DNA from: Sphaerisporangium siamense | GTDB lineage: Bacteria; Actinomycetota; Actinomycetes; Streptosporangiales; Streptosporangiaceae | DNA length: 64,000 nucleotides | NCBI RefSeq assembly: GCF_014205275.1 | Contig: NZ_JACHND010000001.1 | Location: 2,294,001 to 2,358,000 of the forward strand | Direction: 5' to 3' | Shown here: positions 35,962-45,705 of the stretch, in pieces | Layout of the letters: every line of letters starts with the position of its first letter | Numbering within the stretch: position 1 is the first letter of the stretch | Made by a program: the position numbers and the translations under genes | Notes under the pieces: generated by a model | The model's input: only the letters and a program-made list of their open reading frames with translations | The model's database searches: none | Told to the model about the DNA's origin: nothing

Positions 35962-37473
35962 TCACTTAGCGGAGTCCCGATCCGGACGGTCACGGTGGAC
36001 GCCGTAGGGTCGGAGCGCCTCGGCGAGGGCGCTGAACTCGGCCAGCGCCGAGCGGAGTTCCCCGGTGATCTTCTCGGCCATGCGGTACAAGTCAGCCTCG
36101 GGCTCGCCGAGTGCAACGGGCTCATCCTGAGGTTCTCCGACCCGGAGGTCGAGGTTGGTGCGGTCTCTGGCGAGTAGTTCCTCCACACTGAAGGACCGGA
36201 ACGGGGGTGACTCGATCCGCTCGTTCCGAGGCCGTCCCGGCCGGTAAGCGGATACGAAATCCTCGAAGTCGGCGCCGACCAGCGGTTTGGTCTTGGTTGG
36301 CGTCGGGCGGTGAGACCGCATGTCGTACACCCAGAGTTGCTTGGTCGATGGTCTGCCGTCTGGCCGTGGAGAGGGTTTCTCGAAGAACAGAACGTTGGTC
36401 TTTAGACCGCCTGCATAGAAGACTCCTGCCGGGAGCCGGAGCAGGGTGTGCAAGTCACAAGCGCTCAGGAGTCGTCGTCGGATCAGGTCACCGGCTCCAC
36501 CTTCGAACAGCACGTTATCGGGAATCACGACGGCTGCTCGGCCGTTGGTCTCTAGCAGGCCGTAGACGTGCTGGATGAAGTTGAGCGCTCTGTTGCTGGT
36601 CTTCGTCCAGAAGTCGGGTCGGTAGTAAGTGTCGGCGTTGCCCATGGACCGCATCCCGAACGGGGGCGTGGTGAGGACCAGCGTCGCGTGCCGCGTCGGA
36701 AGGTGGGTGAGCGCGTCACCGACGGTGATACAGGGGTCGGTAGCGTCAGCCCTGGTCAGGCCGTGTAGGACGAGGTTCATCGTTGCGAGCCGCGCCGTGG
36801 CATCGACGAGTTCGGTGCCGAAGAACGCACCCGTGTTGAGTCGCGCGCGCTGAGCAGGGGTGACGCCTGGGGGGAAGTGGTTGACCAGGTACTCGAATGA
36901 CTTGATCAGGAAGCCTCCAGTGCCGCAGGCAGGGTCGATGATCGTGTCGTCGACCCCCGGCTGGACACACTGAACGATCGCCTCGATCAGCGGCCGCGGG
37001 GTGAAGTACTGCCCGGCTCCGGTTCGGCTGTCGGAGGTAAATCGGGCCAGCAGTGCTTCGAAGACCGCGCCACGGCTGGTGCTTCCATCTCCTGACCAGT
37101 GGTGGAGGTCCACCAGGTCGATCACCTGGCTGAGCTTGGTCGGCTCCTGAATGCGGTTCTGCGCCTTCCTAAAGAGCAGGCCGAGGTTGCCCGGCCGAGA
37201 CGCGAGGTGGTTGAGCATTTGCTCGTAGCGCCACGGCTGGTGCTGGACGTCAGTACGGCGAAGTTCTCCCCACGCGTCGTAGCCGAGCACGTCGAGCGGG
37301 TTGAGCGGGCGCTGGCTCTGTTCGTGGGCGAGCTTGAGAAAGATCAGGAAGGCCAGCTGCTCGACGTATTCTGAGACCGGGATCCCGTCCTCTCGCAGAA
37401 AGTCACTCAAGGACCAGAGGACCTTGGTGATGTCCTGGTCGCGCCCGGTATGGGGAGAAACAGGTGGGTTCAA
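35962..37473 (-). CDS. hsdM: Type I restriction-like methyltransferase subunit, altered motif IV
   Basis: 503 residues from TTG 37473, whose start overlaps the HsdS stop (TTGA). HsdM_N-like helical region (about 15-110), then an N6-adenine methyltransferase core: SAM-binding motif I TIIDPACGTGGFL at about 177-189, GTELVDATARLATMNLVLHG near 220-240. Motif IV reads LVLTTPPFGMRS (about 266-277), so the usual NPPF/Y is TPPF. The base-flipping Asn is replaced by Thr, which is not a usual residue at this position. Other regions (NRALNFIQHVYGLL, GRAAVVIPDNVLFEG) are normal. It should still bind SAM and form the M-S recognition complex; methylation is uncertain. Confidence 0.85.
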   Translation of the reverse strand: MNPPVSPHTGRDQDITKVLWSLSDFLREDGIPVSEYVEQLAFLIFLKLAHEQSQRPLNPLDVLGYDAWGELRRTDVQHQPWRYEQMLNHLASRPGNLGLLFRKAQNRIQEPTKLSQVIDLVDLHHWSGDGSTSRGAVFEALLARFTSDSRTGAGQYFTPRPLIEAIVQCVQPGVDDTIIDPACGTGGFLIKSFEYLVNHFPPGVTPAQRARLNTGAFFGTELVDATARLATMNLVLHGLTRADATDPCITVGDALTHLPTRHATLVLTTPPFGMRSMGNADTYYRPDFWTKTSNRALNFIQHVYGLLETNGRAAVVIPDNVLFEGGAGDLIRRRLLSACDLHTLLRLPAGVFYAGGLKTNVLFFEKPSPRPDGRPSTKQLWVYDMRSHRPTPTKTKPLVGADFEDFVSAYRPGRPRNERIESPPFRSFSVEELLARDRTNLDLRVGEPQDEPVALGEPEADLYRMAEKITGELRSALAEFSALAEALRPYGVHRDRPDRDSAK

Positions 37474-38819
37474 AGCAGGGACTCCTGTTGCCCGAACGGA
37501 TCGGCGGCGTTGGATAGCTGACCGCTGAAAGCCTGCTGCTGGAGGTTGTGTCGCAGCCGGTCGGCCATGACGAGTGCTCGTTCAGCCGCAGCGGAAGCGG
37601 TCTCGAGACTCACGGTGTGCGCCTGGACGAAATCGACCAACCGTTGCTGTTCAGCAGCGGGGGCAACGGGCACCGGCATCAGCCGGACCTTCCGCAAAGC
37701 GATGGACGCTAGCCCTGTGACCTGCGTGGCGTTGCGTTCGCACCACTGGCGGCCGAACCCGTTGGCGTGCCAGGCCAGGAGCTTGGGGTGCAGCAGCTGG
37801 TCCGTGATGCGGACTCGGAACACGTGATTCTGGTGGACGCAGTCGGGCAATTGGTCCTCCCAGATCCAGCCCCGGCCCAGCTTGTCATGGTCTCCGCCTC
37901 CGGTGAGGACCACGTCACCAGATCGAAGGCGGGCGGTCTCTGCTCGCTGTATAGGCAGCCGGACTGAGCGGACGTCGTCCAGGACCAATCGGCCGCGCTG
38001 AACGTTCGCCACCCGAAGGCAGGGAACTTCCACGTCAGTGGGCTCCCACTGCCGGCTGTTTTTGGTGATCCCGCGTGTCACATCGGCGATGGTCTCCAGG
38101 CGGGTCCATCGCCAGTCTGCGGGCAGGGATGGCAGGGCGCCGTCGTTTGTGCCTGCGGGGGCAAGGTTTCCTGGCGTGGCGAGCGTGTTGGAGAGCCGTC
38201 CCAGACAAGCCTGGGCGATCACGGAGCGTCTCAGCTCGTCCGCTTGGTCGACCGCTGTGCGGGTCCGAGTCTCTGCCGCGTCGATCTGGGCGAGGTGGTG
38301 TTCCAACAGGCTAATGATCCTGCGCTGTTCGGCAGGAGCCGGGAGCGGAAGCAAGATTTCTGCCAGGTCGCTCTGGCTGATCCGGTATATCCCCCCTCCG
38401 CCGTTACGCCGGGCGCGGGTCTCCAGCTGGCGACGTATGACCGGGGAGTTCCACAGATGAGCGAGGTACCTCGGGTTGACCAGGGTGGGGAGCACGCGCA
38501 CGCGGATCATCGTGTCGGGGAAGGTCGTAGGCGTTGGTGGATCATCGACCAATGCGCCCTCACCGACCAGGGAGAGCGAGCCGCTGGCCCGGCTGACAAG
38601 CAGGTCACCGGGTTCGGCTAGAAGAGGGGCGATGTTACGGGCCGTCCAGTCACCGCCCTTCGTCTGGGTGAAATCCACCGTTACTGCGCGAAGTGCCGTC
38701 AGCCTCAGCACGGGGAAGCCGTCCTCCCGGGTGGGCAGGGAGCGGCCGTTGACCAACTGCTCGCTCAGTACGTCAGCCAATCGGACAGCAGTCCAGCCTG
38801 TGGGAAGGTCATTCTTCAA
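37470..38819 (-). CDS. hsdS: Type I restriction-like specificity subunit
   Basis: 449 residues from TTG 38819, overlapping the HsdR stop by TTGA. Two target-recognition domains are visible. TRD1 starts DLPTGWTAVRLADVL and ends ISQSDLAEILLPLPAPAEQR. TRD2 starts LPADWRWTRLETIADVTRGI and ends ALRKVRLMPVPVAPAAEQQR. Each is followed by a long helical spacer with coiled-coil character (HLAQIDAAETRTRTAVDQAD; TVSLETASAAAERALVMADR). The arrangement is normal for a protein reading a bipartite DNA sequence. The sequence recognised cannot be deduced. Confidence 0.88.
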   Translation of the reverse strand: MKNDLPTGWTAVRLADVLSEQLVNGRSLPTREDGFPVLRLTALRAVTVDFTQTKGGDWTARNIAPLLAEPGDLLVSRASGSLSLVGEGALVDDPPTPTTFPDTMIRVRVLPTLVNPRYLAHLWNSPVIRRQLETRARRNGGGGIYRISQSDLAEILLPLPAPAEQRRIISLLEHHLAQIDAAETRTRTAVDQADELRRSVIAQACLGRLSNTLATPGNLAPAGTNDGALPSLPADWRWTRLETIADVTRGITKNSRQWEPTDVEVPCLRVANVQRGRLVLDDVRSVRLPIQRAETARLRSGDVVLTGGGDHDKLGRGWIWEDQLPDCVHQNHVFRVRITDQLLHPKLLAWHANGFGRQWCERNATQVTGLASIALRKVRLMPVPVAPAAEQQRLVDFVQAHTVSLETASAAAERALVMADRLRHNLQQQAFSGQLSNAADPFGQQESLL

Positions 38820-41800
38820 ACGAGTGTCCTACCCAGTTCGTCCAAGAGGTCGATCGCGCCGTCGGTTCCAAATGCGCTGAGGAAGCCGTCCGTGCCGCCT
38901 CGTCCCGAGAAGGGGACGCCATCGAGGTCACTGGGATCGAATCGGGCGTCGGCGGTTGCAGTCGCCTCCGCGATGTTCTCGATCCACCACCACTGAGCTG
39001 GGGTGAAGGGCCCGGCCTGTTGCTTGAACGCTGCCAAACGGCGGTGCATGGTCTCGATGGCCGCAGTCTGCCCGCTGGGCTCCTCCAGGGCCAAGCTGGT
39101 TGGTCGGTCGTAGACGTCGAGCAGCAGCTTCCGGAGCGCAGGTAGCTCGGAGAGCGGAGCGACTGCATCCCTGACTTCGTCTTCGACAGCCTTCTCGCCG
39201 CCGGCTTCGCGGAGCTGCGTCACGTGGTCCGCATCGACGGTGTTGATGAGCCGGGCCACCAACTCCTCCAGGGAGAGGCCCGCCAGCTTCCGTACGGCAG
39301 CGCCATCCACGTCGGTCAGCACGGGGATGAGCCTGGCGAGCCGCACTCCGAGTTCAGCAGTCTCGTTAGGGGTCAGGCCGCCGTCTACCGTACAGTTCAG
39401 CAGGCGCTCCAGGGCGAGCCGCCCGGCGCGCCCGGCCGCATCGGTCACGTTGACGAGCTGTCGGTTGTGATGGCGCGAGGCCCCCACTGCGTCGATCACC
39501 ACGAGCTGGGTCTTAGTGGACGCTCCTGGGGTGACGGCACGGAGCTCCGCCGGCGAAATGCGCTGGGCGCCTTGCGCCAGCAGCCGCTCGTAGTAGGCGC
39601 TGGACCGCACATCGCGCAGGAACAGCATGCACTCGACCGGCCGCATGTTGCTGGAGGCGGAGATGAGGTCCACCCCCACGGCGATCCGGAACTGTGGTGT
39701 CGTCCTGAAGTCCCTCAGGAGCTGGTCCGGGTTACCACTGCTACGGGTGATCTTCTGGCAGAAGGCATCGCCGACGCCAAATACCTCGCGGATGTGGTGG
39801 ACGACGTCTTCCGCATGCGCATCGTTGACCGCGAAGACCACTGTCTTGGGGACCACCAGCCCGCCTTGGGCCATCCTCTCAGGGAACAGGGCGGGGAGTT
39901 CGTCACGGAAAGCCGTCAGAACCGCAGTCAGCCGTTCGGACCCGACGATCGATGGGCCACTGTCCGGTCCGGCGTGGGCTAGGTCCTCGTCCAGTTGCTC
40001 GTATCGGGTGCGGCGCGGGCGCTTGGCTTCGGAGGCAATGTGCTCGTCCAACGGCACGAGCTTTGCCCGTCGGGGCGACTCGAACCTTGTTTGGTAGACG
40101 GAGTAGTCCACAAGGAGGCCATCTGCGATGGCCTGCTCAAAGGGATACTCGCTGACCAGATTGCCGTTGAAGAAGCCGAAGACCGGGGCCACCGGAGTCG
40201 CGGTGAATCCCACTACAGGAGCATCGAAGTACTCAAGGACAGCACGCCCTCTTCCATAGACCCATTGGCGGCAATCCTCGACGATGACGAGATCGAAGAA
40301 ATCAGTCGGCAGAGCCTCCGAGTAGATGACTTCGAGCGGCATGGCGTCGGAATGCGAAACCTGCTCGGCGGTCTCAGATGCCGACACGCGGACGGAACCG
40401 CTGTCCGGCTCTGATGCGCCTGCCAATAAGCCCGCCAGTCTCTGTGCCGTGGCCACGACGACTGATGCCGATGGAGTCGGGCCTGTCGAGGCCAGCTCTT
40501 CGACCTGGTACACGTCAGCGAGACTCCGCCCCTCATCCGGGGTACTGAACTGGCGGAGCAAGGCTGTCAGCTGATGCGCCAAAGCGACTCGATCGACCAC
40601 GAAGAGAATGTGGGCAGCCTTGGCATACCTGAGCTGACGATACGCCGCGAAGACCTCAGCGTTGATCCGTCCCGTTCCGGTGGTCATCTGCACCAGGGCA
40701 CGGCGCTGTCCGGCCGCGAGAGCTTGCTCGACGGCCAGTACTGCTCGCAGCTGCGGCGGACGAAGGTGCCCGGTCGCCGATGACCCCTCGTTCAGCCGTG
40801 GCAGGCGGGCGGTCAACCGGGCTCGGTAGGTCGGCGCCTCACTGTCCGCTTCTGCCTCACGCTGCCAACGGGCCAAAGTGGCGGGTCGGTGGAAGCCGCT
40901 GACGAGCCGGGCTCGTGGCTCCGGATCATTGGCGTCACAGAAAAGCAGACGCTGACCGTCGCTCACGTACCGATATGGCAGCGGTGAACGCCATACCGGC
41001 CACGGCGAGGCGTCGGTCAGTACTGCAGCCAGTACCTCCGCCTGTTCCATGGCAGCAGTGAGATCCGCGCCGCCCCTCTTGTATTCAATGATTCCGACCA
41101 CTTGCCCACCGACCAACAGCAGCATGTCGGCCCGGCGGCCGCCGGGCAGGCGGGGGCCCAGCAACACGCAACCGAGTGAGCGATTCCGATCATCCTCCGC
41201 ATCTCTGCCCAGAACGTCCCACCCTGCCTTGGTGAGGCTACGCTCCACCTCCGCCGCGATCGCCGCTTCTGCCAGTGGCTCATAGGCTGCGTCACGAGCG
41301 CGGACGATCAAGTGCTCGCGCTCTGAAGCCGGCAGGGATGTCGACCCCACCCGGAGGTCGATTTCCCGGCGCAACCAGGGCAGGGCTGCTTCCAGTGGCT
41401 CCACTCGCTCCGCTAGAGCATGTAGGGCGGACGAGTCTGTGTGAACAAAGGACATCGGCTCCTGGTCGGATGTCTGGAGCCGGAAGAACCAGACGGCGAG
41501 CTGAAAACAGCGCTGGACCAGGTGCGACGCTACGGCCTCTGTCGGGTCGGGCTCACCGCCCGCGAAGTTGTGAAGGTCTTCGAACGCGGCGAGGACTCGT
41601 GCGGGGAGTAGCCCAGCCCGGGTGAGCACTTGCAGACGAGACGACTGGTCGGTCGTCGGCGGTTGCACGCCTGCCATATGGCTGAGTTTGGTGGCAAGAA
41701 CCTCACCGAACTGGTGCGCCGCCACCACCGAGTCAGTTGGGTCAGTGGACATACGGGCCTCGGATGAAGCGCCGTAGAGCACTAGGAGTGGTTCGTAGGG

Positions 41801-41878
41801 GAGGAGGAACCCGAAATTGGCTGAGGCGAGGGCCAGGTTCGTGAACTGGCTTCCAAGCTCGCCCGGCTCTCGAGCCAC
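38816..41878 (-). CDS. hsdR: Type I restriction-like R subunit with intact nuclease but degenerate helicase motifs
   Basis: 1020 residues from GTG 41878. An N-terminal DUF4145-like segment (ASANFGFLLPYEPLLVLYG) is followed by a PD-(D/E)xK nuclease domain: RADMLLLVGGQVVGIIEYKR near 250-270, D and ExK intact. The RecA-like helicase region is clearly homologous to HsdR (ILFVVDRVALAHQL, AVLEYFDAPVVGFTATP, YPFEQAIADGLLVDYSVY). However, Walker A reads MTTGTGRINAE instead of GTGKT (about 398-408), the DECH box reads IVEDCRQWVYG (about 530), and motif VI QxxGRxxR reads LLAQGAQRIS (about 765). The frame is uninterrupted and coupled to hsdS, so it is not a decaying pseudogene. ATP-driven translocation is unlikely. 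Confidence 0.85.
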   Translation of the reverse strand: MAREPGELGSQFTNLALASANFGFLLPYEPLLVLYGASSEARMSTDPTDSVVAAHQFGEVLATKLSHMAGVQPPTTDQSSRLQVLTRAGLLPARVLAAFEDLHNFAGGEPDPTEAVASHLVQRCFQLAVWFFRLQTSDQEPMSFVHTDSSALHALAERVEPLEAALPWLRREIDLRVGSTSLPASEREHLIVRARDAAYEPLAEAAIAAEVERSLTKAGWDVLGRDAEDDRNRSLGCVLLGPRLPGGRRADMLLLVGGQVVGIIEYKRGGADLTAAMEQAEVLAAVLTDASPWPVWRSPLPYRYVSDGQRLLFCDANDPEPRARLVSGFHRPATLARWQREAEADSEAPTYRARLTARLPRLNEGSSATGHLRPPQLRAVLAVEQALAAGQRRALVQMTTGTGRINAEVFAAYRQLRYAKAAHILFVVDRVALAHQLTALLRQFSTPDEGRSLADVYQVEELASTGPTPSASVVVATAQRLAGLLAGASEPDSGSVRVSASETAEQVSHSDAMPLEVIYSEALPTDFFDLVIVEDCRQWVYGRGRAVLEYFDAPVVGFTATPVAPVFGFFNGNLVSEYPFEQAIADGLLVDYSVYQTRFESPRRAKLVPLDEHIASEAKRPRRTRYEQLDEDLAHAGPDSGPSIVGSERLTAVLTAFRDELPALFPERMAQGGLVVPKTVVFAVNDAHAEDVVHHIREVFGVGDAFCQKITRSSGNPDQLLRDFRTTPQFRIAVGVDLISASSNMRPVECMLFLRDVRSSAYYERLLAQGAQRISPAELRAVTPGASTKTQLVVIDAVGASRHHNRQLVNVTDAAGRAGRLALERLLNCTVDGGLTPNETAELGVRLARLIPVLTDVDGAAVRKLAGLSLEELVARLINTVDADHVTQLREAGGEKAVEDEVRDAVAPLSELPALRKLLLDVYDRPTSLALEEPSGQTAAIETMHRRLAAFKQQAGPFTPAQWWWIENIAEATATADARFDPSDLDGVPFSGRGGTDGFLSAFGTDGAIDLLDELGRTLV

Positions 41879-42014
41879 GTCAGCCCTCCCTACCTGCCCT
41901 GCTTGGTGATGTGGTCAGTGCCGTGGGATCCGCTACAGACCGATCTCCTACCCTACCGTCCGCCACCTTCGTGCAACGTGGAGGTTTGGCCCGGGTGCTG
42001 GCGCCGACGGCCCC

Positions 42015-42619
42015 TTGCGAGTCCTCCTGCTGGGGGCGACGACGGATGGAGGGCTGCGCATCGGCCGCGAGCAGACGCGGATCCGCGCGGCCGTCAACGC
42101 CGCCCTCCACCGGGACGCCGTCGAGTTGGATCCGCGGCCGGCCGCGACCACGGCCGATCTGCTGGACGGCCTCTCAAAGTTCAAGCCGCACGTCGTGCAC
42201 TTCTCGGGGCACAGCGATGAGAACTTCATCGTCCTGGAGGAGGACATCGACGAGGAGCACGAGTTCGGGGTGGACGTCGCCGCTGGCACCTTCGCCCGTG
42301 CAATGCGGCACCGGACGAGCCACCGCTGCTGGTCATGTTCAATTCCTGCACGTCGGCCCCACTGGCCGAGGCGCTCGTGGCTGCTGGCGTGGTACCTTCC
42401 GCCATTGGCATGTCCGACGAGATCGAAGACACGGACGCGATCGCGTACGCGGCGCAGTTCTACGCGGCCATCACCGACGGCAACTCGATTCAGAGCGCGC
42501 ACGACCTCGCCGTAGTCGGCCTTGAGTTAAGCGGCTTGGCGGGCGTTGACTTGCCACATATGGCATGCGCGCCCGATGTCAATCCCGCGCAGACCTTCTT
42601 AGTCAGGAAGCTGACGTAG
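42015..42619 (+). pseudogene. CHAT (caspase-like) protease domain, frameshifted
   Basis: The first frame reads VLLLGATTDGGLRIGREQTR then KFKPHVVHFSGHSDENFIVL, giving the catalytic His (about residue 62). After a shift near 42310, a second frame reads LLVMFNSCTSAPLAEALVAA with the catalytic Cys, then GMSDEIEDTDAIAYAAQFYA and ends at 42619. His and Cys together with the conserved C-terminal helices identify a CHAT domain. A single frameshift separates the two catalytic residues, and no good start or SD is seen. It is divergent from the hsdR gene and was probably the protease of a lost conflict module. Confidence 0.72.
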
Positions 42620-43152
42620 ATCAACGCTCTCGGCGCTGGCCGGATCGGGGGTCGCGGTCAGGCGGCGACCCGTGGACCACCCTTGGCCAGCGCCTCCACC
42701 GGAACGGTCCACTCCTACGGGGTCGAGCCGTGACTTCCTAATTGCAAACGAGCGCCAGCGACGACGTAGAGAGCTCCTGACCCTGCTCAAGCGGCAGATG
42801 GCGACTGGTGACGTGTGATCGCTTAGGCAGCGTTGCTGTACCCGCTGCTGTACACAGCGCTCTGGCCGGCGGCCAGCCCAAGTCACCCGATGGCAGGGGA
42901 CCCGTACCGCAGGGCCACCAAGCCCGAGGAACGGAAGCCCCGCGGCAGCATCAAGCTGCGGTTGAACGACGAGGTGCGCAGCCCTCTACGCCCGCCGGCC
43001 ACATGGGTAACCCTGGGTTGCCTTACTCCTCACTCTTCCTATCCAAAGACCCGCATCGTCTAGTTTCGATGCCCGCGAATCAAATTGGTAGGGCTGTTAG
43101 GCCTGAAACAGAAATACGGTGAAATCAAACAATATCATCCGAGTATCCAGAT
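42620..43152. other. Intergenic region with possible gene scraps
   Basis: No supported gene. A plus-strand frame ending at about 42818 (RDFLIANERQRRRRELLTLL) and another near 42940 (RKPRGSIKLRLNDEVRSPL) read like protein fragments but have no context. GC falls sharply after about 43050. Confidence 0.35.
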
Positions 43153-44622
43153 TTAACCATCTCCAGAATTCGGCTGGTCGTCAAATGGAGCAACCGTGCG
43201 GCCGGTGATTATCGAGGGCTTACTATAGTCATATCTATAGCATGAAAGGATCGCATCAACCTGGCCACCTTCAGTCGTGGGCGAGAATATGATTAGGCGT
43301 TCAAGTAGTACGCTGACATCCGCGATTCCAAAAATCTCTAACACTTCACGAGGAATCTCAATGTGTACAGTTTTTGCATCGTCTAAGCCTACTTCTAGAT
43401 AGATCGCATTGGGACTGTATATTACCTCAACTACTACGCCCACGCGCCAGTCGGTTGGATCAGGAAGCTTGGGTTGCAGAACGTGGTCAGGATTAATGCA
43501 TCCATCCTGTAGGCACTGATATACAAGCTCAGCACCTAGGCGAATATCCCGTTCGCCAAAGTAGAATGCGCATCGATGCGCATCTGCAATGCGTTCGTCG
43601 GTGATGTCGAACGTGAACGGGTTTGCCCATCGAATCTCATCTTCCTGGATCCGCTCTTGCGTCTCCTTTAGTGTGGCGCGTGCCTGATTAGGGGAAAGAT
43701 AGACTTCAAAATCGTCAAGGACAATGCAGTCACCCTCCGGCTTGGGTCGCCTCCCTTCCTCGTTGGATGGACTTTGATGCTCCTCTTGGATGGGTAACAT
43801 GTCGGTCTGGTGACATACTGAACAGGATCTAAATATGGTTTCTTCTTCCCCGCTAACCTCCACATCCAGTTGATATGAGCCGCACGCCGAACATCTTGGC
43901 GGGCTCCCGATACGCCATCTCGCCACCGTCATAAGCATGATTTCCATGAGGTCAGATGTGGCTGTGTAAGCAATCTGCCCGTCTAGTGGTGTCGCATTCC
44001 GGGCATGAGTTAGCCAGTTAACGTAGCCCCACGTCTTCTCAGAAGACGCTTTCAGCAACGCGCGCAAATGCTCTGCAGATGCTCCCGCTGCAAAGTTACT
44101 TGCAGCGAGTTCTGCCCATCCCTTGAAATCGCTCGCTTTAGGCCGATCTGTTGCGTTGACGGTATCTAAAAGGGAGGCGATGCCATTGGCGACGCTGACC
44201 AGCGCTTCCCTGAGGCGCATTCCAACGGCTTGAAAATCTTCTCTTTCTTTTGCGTTTTCTAAACGTTCATGTGCAACTGTAAGCCTACGCATAGAATCAA
44301 GCGCCCAATCATGCTGCTCTCCCGCGTGAGGTGTCGCAGCTTTGGACATAACTCTACTCGTTAACCCAATATGAAAGGAAAGGGCAACATCCATACTTTT
44401 AATTGTTTCCTGGTTGTACAGGTTCATGGGATTCGTAACGACCCACCAGCGGCCTTCGTTAGTGTGCGCATCCCACACGTCATACTCACGCCCCAGCACG
44501 TACTCCTGGGCAATCTTTTCAACGTGTAGAACTCGAAAGTCTTCTCCAGACTGGGAGCGAAGATATCTTTCGACTTGCAGGCGTTCGTTTATGGGGGTGT
44601 CCAACGAAGCTCCAGAGCGCAC
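43153..44622 (-). CDS. Hypothetical protein with a zinc-ribbon-like centre
   Basis: 489 residues of low-GC sequence, so a recent acquisition is likely. The N-terminal half (about 1-230) is helical (VALSFHIGLTSRVMSKAATP, LRALLKASSEKTWGYVNWLT). A four-cysteine ribbon follows (CSACGSYQ, then CSVCHQTD, about residues 240-270). The C-terminal half carries FYFGERDIRLGAELVYQCLQ and beta-rich segments. No catalytic motif is evident. Position between defence genes and the AICE backbone suggests cargo; function unknown. Confidence 0.7.
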   Translation of the reverse strand: MRSGASLDTPINERLQVERYLRSQSGEDFRVLHVEKIAQEYVLGREYDVWDAHTNEGRWWVVTNPMNLYNQETIKSMDVALSFHIGLTSRVMSKAATPHAGEQHDWALDSMRRLTVAHERLENAKEREDFQAVGMRLREALVSVANGIASLLDTVNATDRPKASDFKGWAELAASNFAAGASAEHLRALLKASSEKTWGYVNWLTHARNATPLDGQIAYTATSDLMEIMLMTVARWRIGSPPRCSACGSYQLDVEVSGEEETIFRSCSVCHQTDMLPIQEEHQSPSNEEGRRPKPEGDCIVLDDFEVYLSPNQARATLKETQERIQEDEIRWANPFTFDITDERIADAHRCAFYFGERDIRLGAELVYQCLQDGCINPDHVLQPKLPDPTDWRVGVVVEVIYSPNAIYLEVGLDDAKTVHIEIPREVLEIFGIADVSVLLERLIIFSPTTEGGQVDAILSCYRYDYSKPSIITGRTVAPFDDQPNSGDG

Positions 44623-45024
44623 GGTTAGGCTGTCCGACCTTTACTGATCTAGGTACTCATCGTGCCTATTATTGTGCAACATGTCATTGCCGACCAGTAG
44701 TCGTCCATTTTGTGTCGAAAACTGACTAGAAGTGGCGTCTACGTAGATCCGGCCCAGTGATTGGATGGCAAGTGAACCCGAGCGTAGGGCTGCCAGCCAA
44801 AGCACTGTAAGCCGCGCAGCAGTCGACCAGTCTGACCACGTACCGAAGTGTGGATGGGCACGGCTTTACTGGTGACTCCTGCCGGCCTCTCGGCGCGCGG
44901 GGCGGTGCGTGCCCGGACCGGCCGAAGAGCCGCAGCCGGGCACGCAGACCGACCAGCGCGCCCGGCGGGCCGCGGAGCGGGCCGCCCTTGATAGACGTAC
45001 AGATAGGTTACTTTCTGATCTTGA
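44623..45024. other. Noncoding stretch ending in a block shared with element A
   Basis: No gene supported. From about 44984 the sequence (CCCTTGATAGACGTACAGAT) matches 25693 onward nearly base for base, continuing through the adjoining regulator gene copies. Confidence 0.45.
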
Positions 45025-45705
45025 TCAGGTGCCCGCGTCGCTGGCCTGCGCGAGTGGGATGGCGCTGGTCCAGGTGTTGTCCAAGCTAGTGAGGTAGGTC
45101 GTTGCGGTGCTGGTGTCGTCACCGGCGTGGATGTGCATGACGGGGGCTTGGGCGGCGGGGGTGGCGTAGGCGTGGAGGTTGACGAGGAGGTTGTCGTCTG
45201 CTCGGTAGATGGAGTTGTAGAGGACGGTGCGGTGTAGGCGGATCTCTACGCCCTCGACGTCCTGGAGCGGCTCGTAGAGTTTGATGGCGTTGTGGATGCG
45301 GGCGGTCATGAGGTCGGGGCCGATGCCTTCGTCTGTTCCGCGGGCGGCGACGTGGGGGCTTTCCGGGTTGCCGAGCATGATGCGGACCTGGGCGCCGGCT
45401 TGGGCTCGTTCGGTGATGAGTTGGAGGATGCCGGTGTTCTCGGCGAGGAAGAGGCCGCTGTAGACGAGGATGTCGATGTGGTGGTGGGCTGAGGCGAAGA
45501 GTTGGCGCCAGAGGGCTTGGGGGACGGTCCAGCGGTGGGGGTAGACGGCTTTGATGTCGCGGCCGATGGGGCGGTGTGGTTTGGCGGCGTCGGGCCAGAG
45601 GTCGGCTTCGTCGACGTGGAGGAGGTCGGCGACGGCCCAGCGGTGGCGGGGGTGGGGGATGCGGCCTTTGAGCCAGCGGTCGACGGTTTTGGGGTCGACG
45701 GCTAG

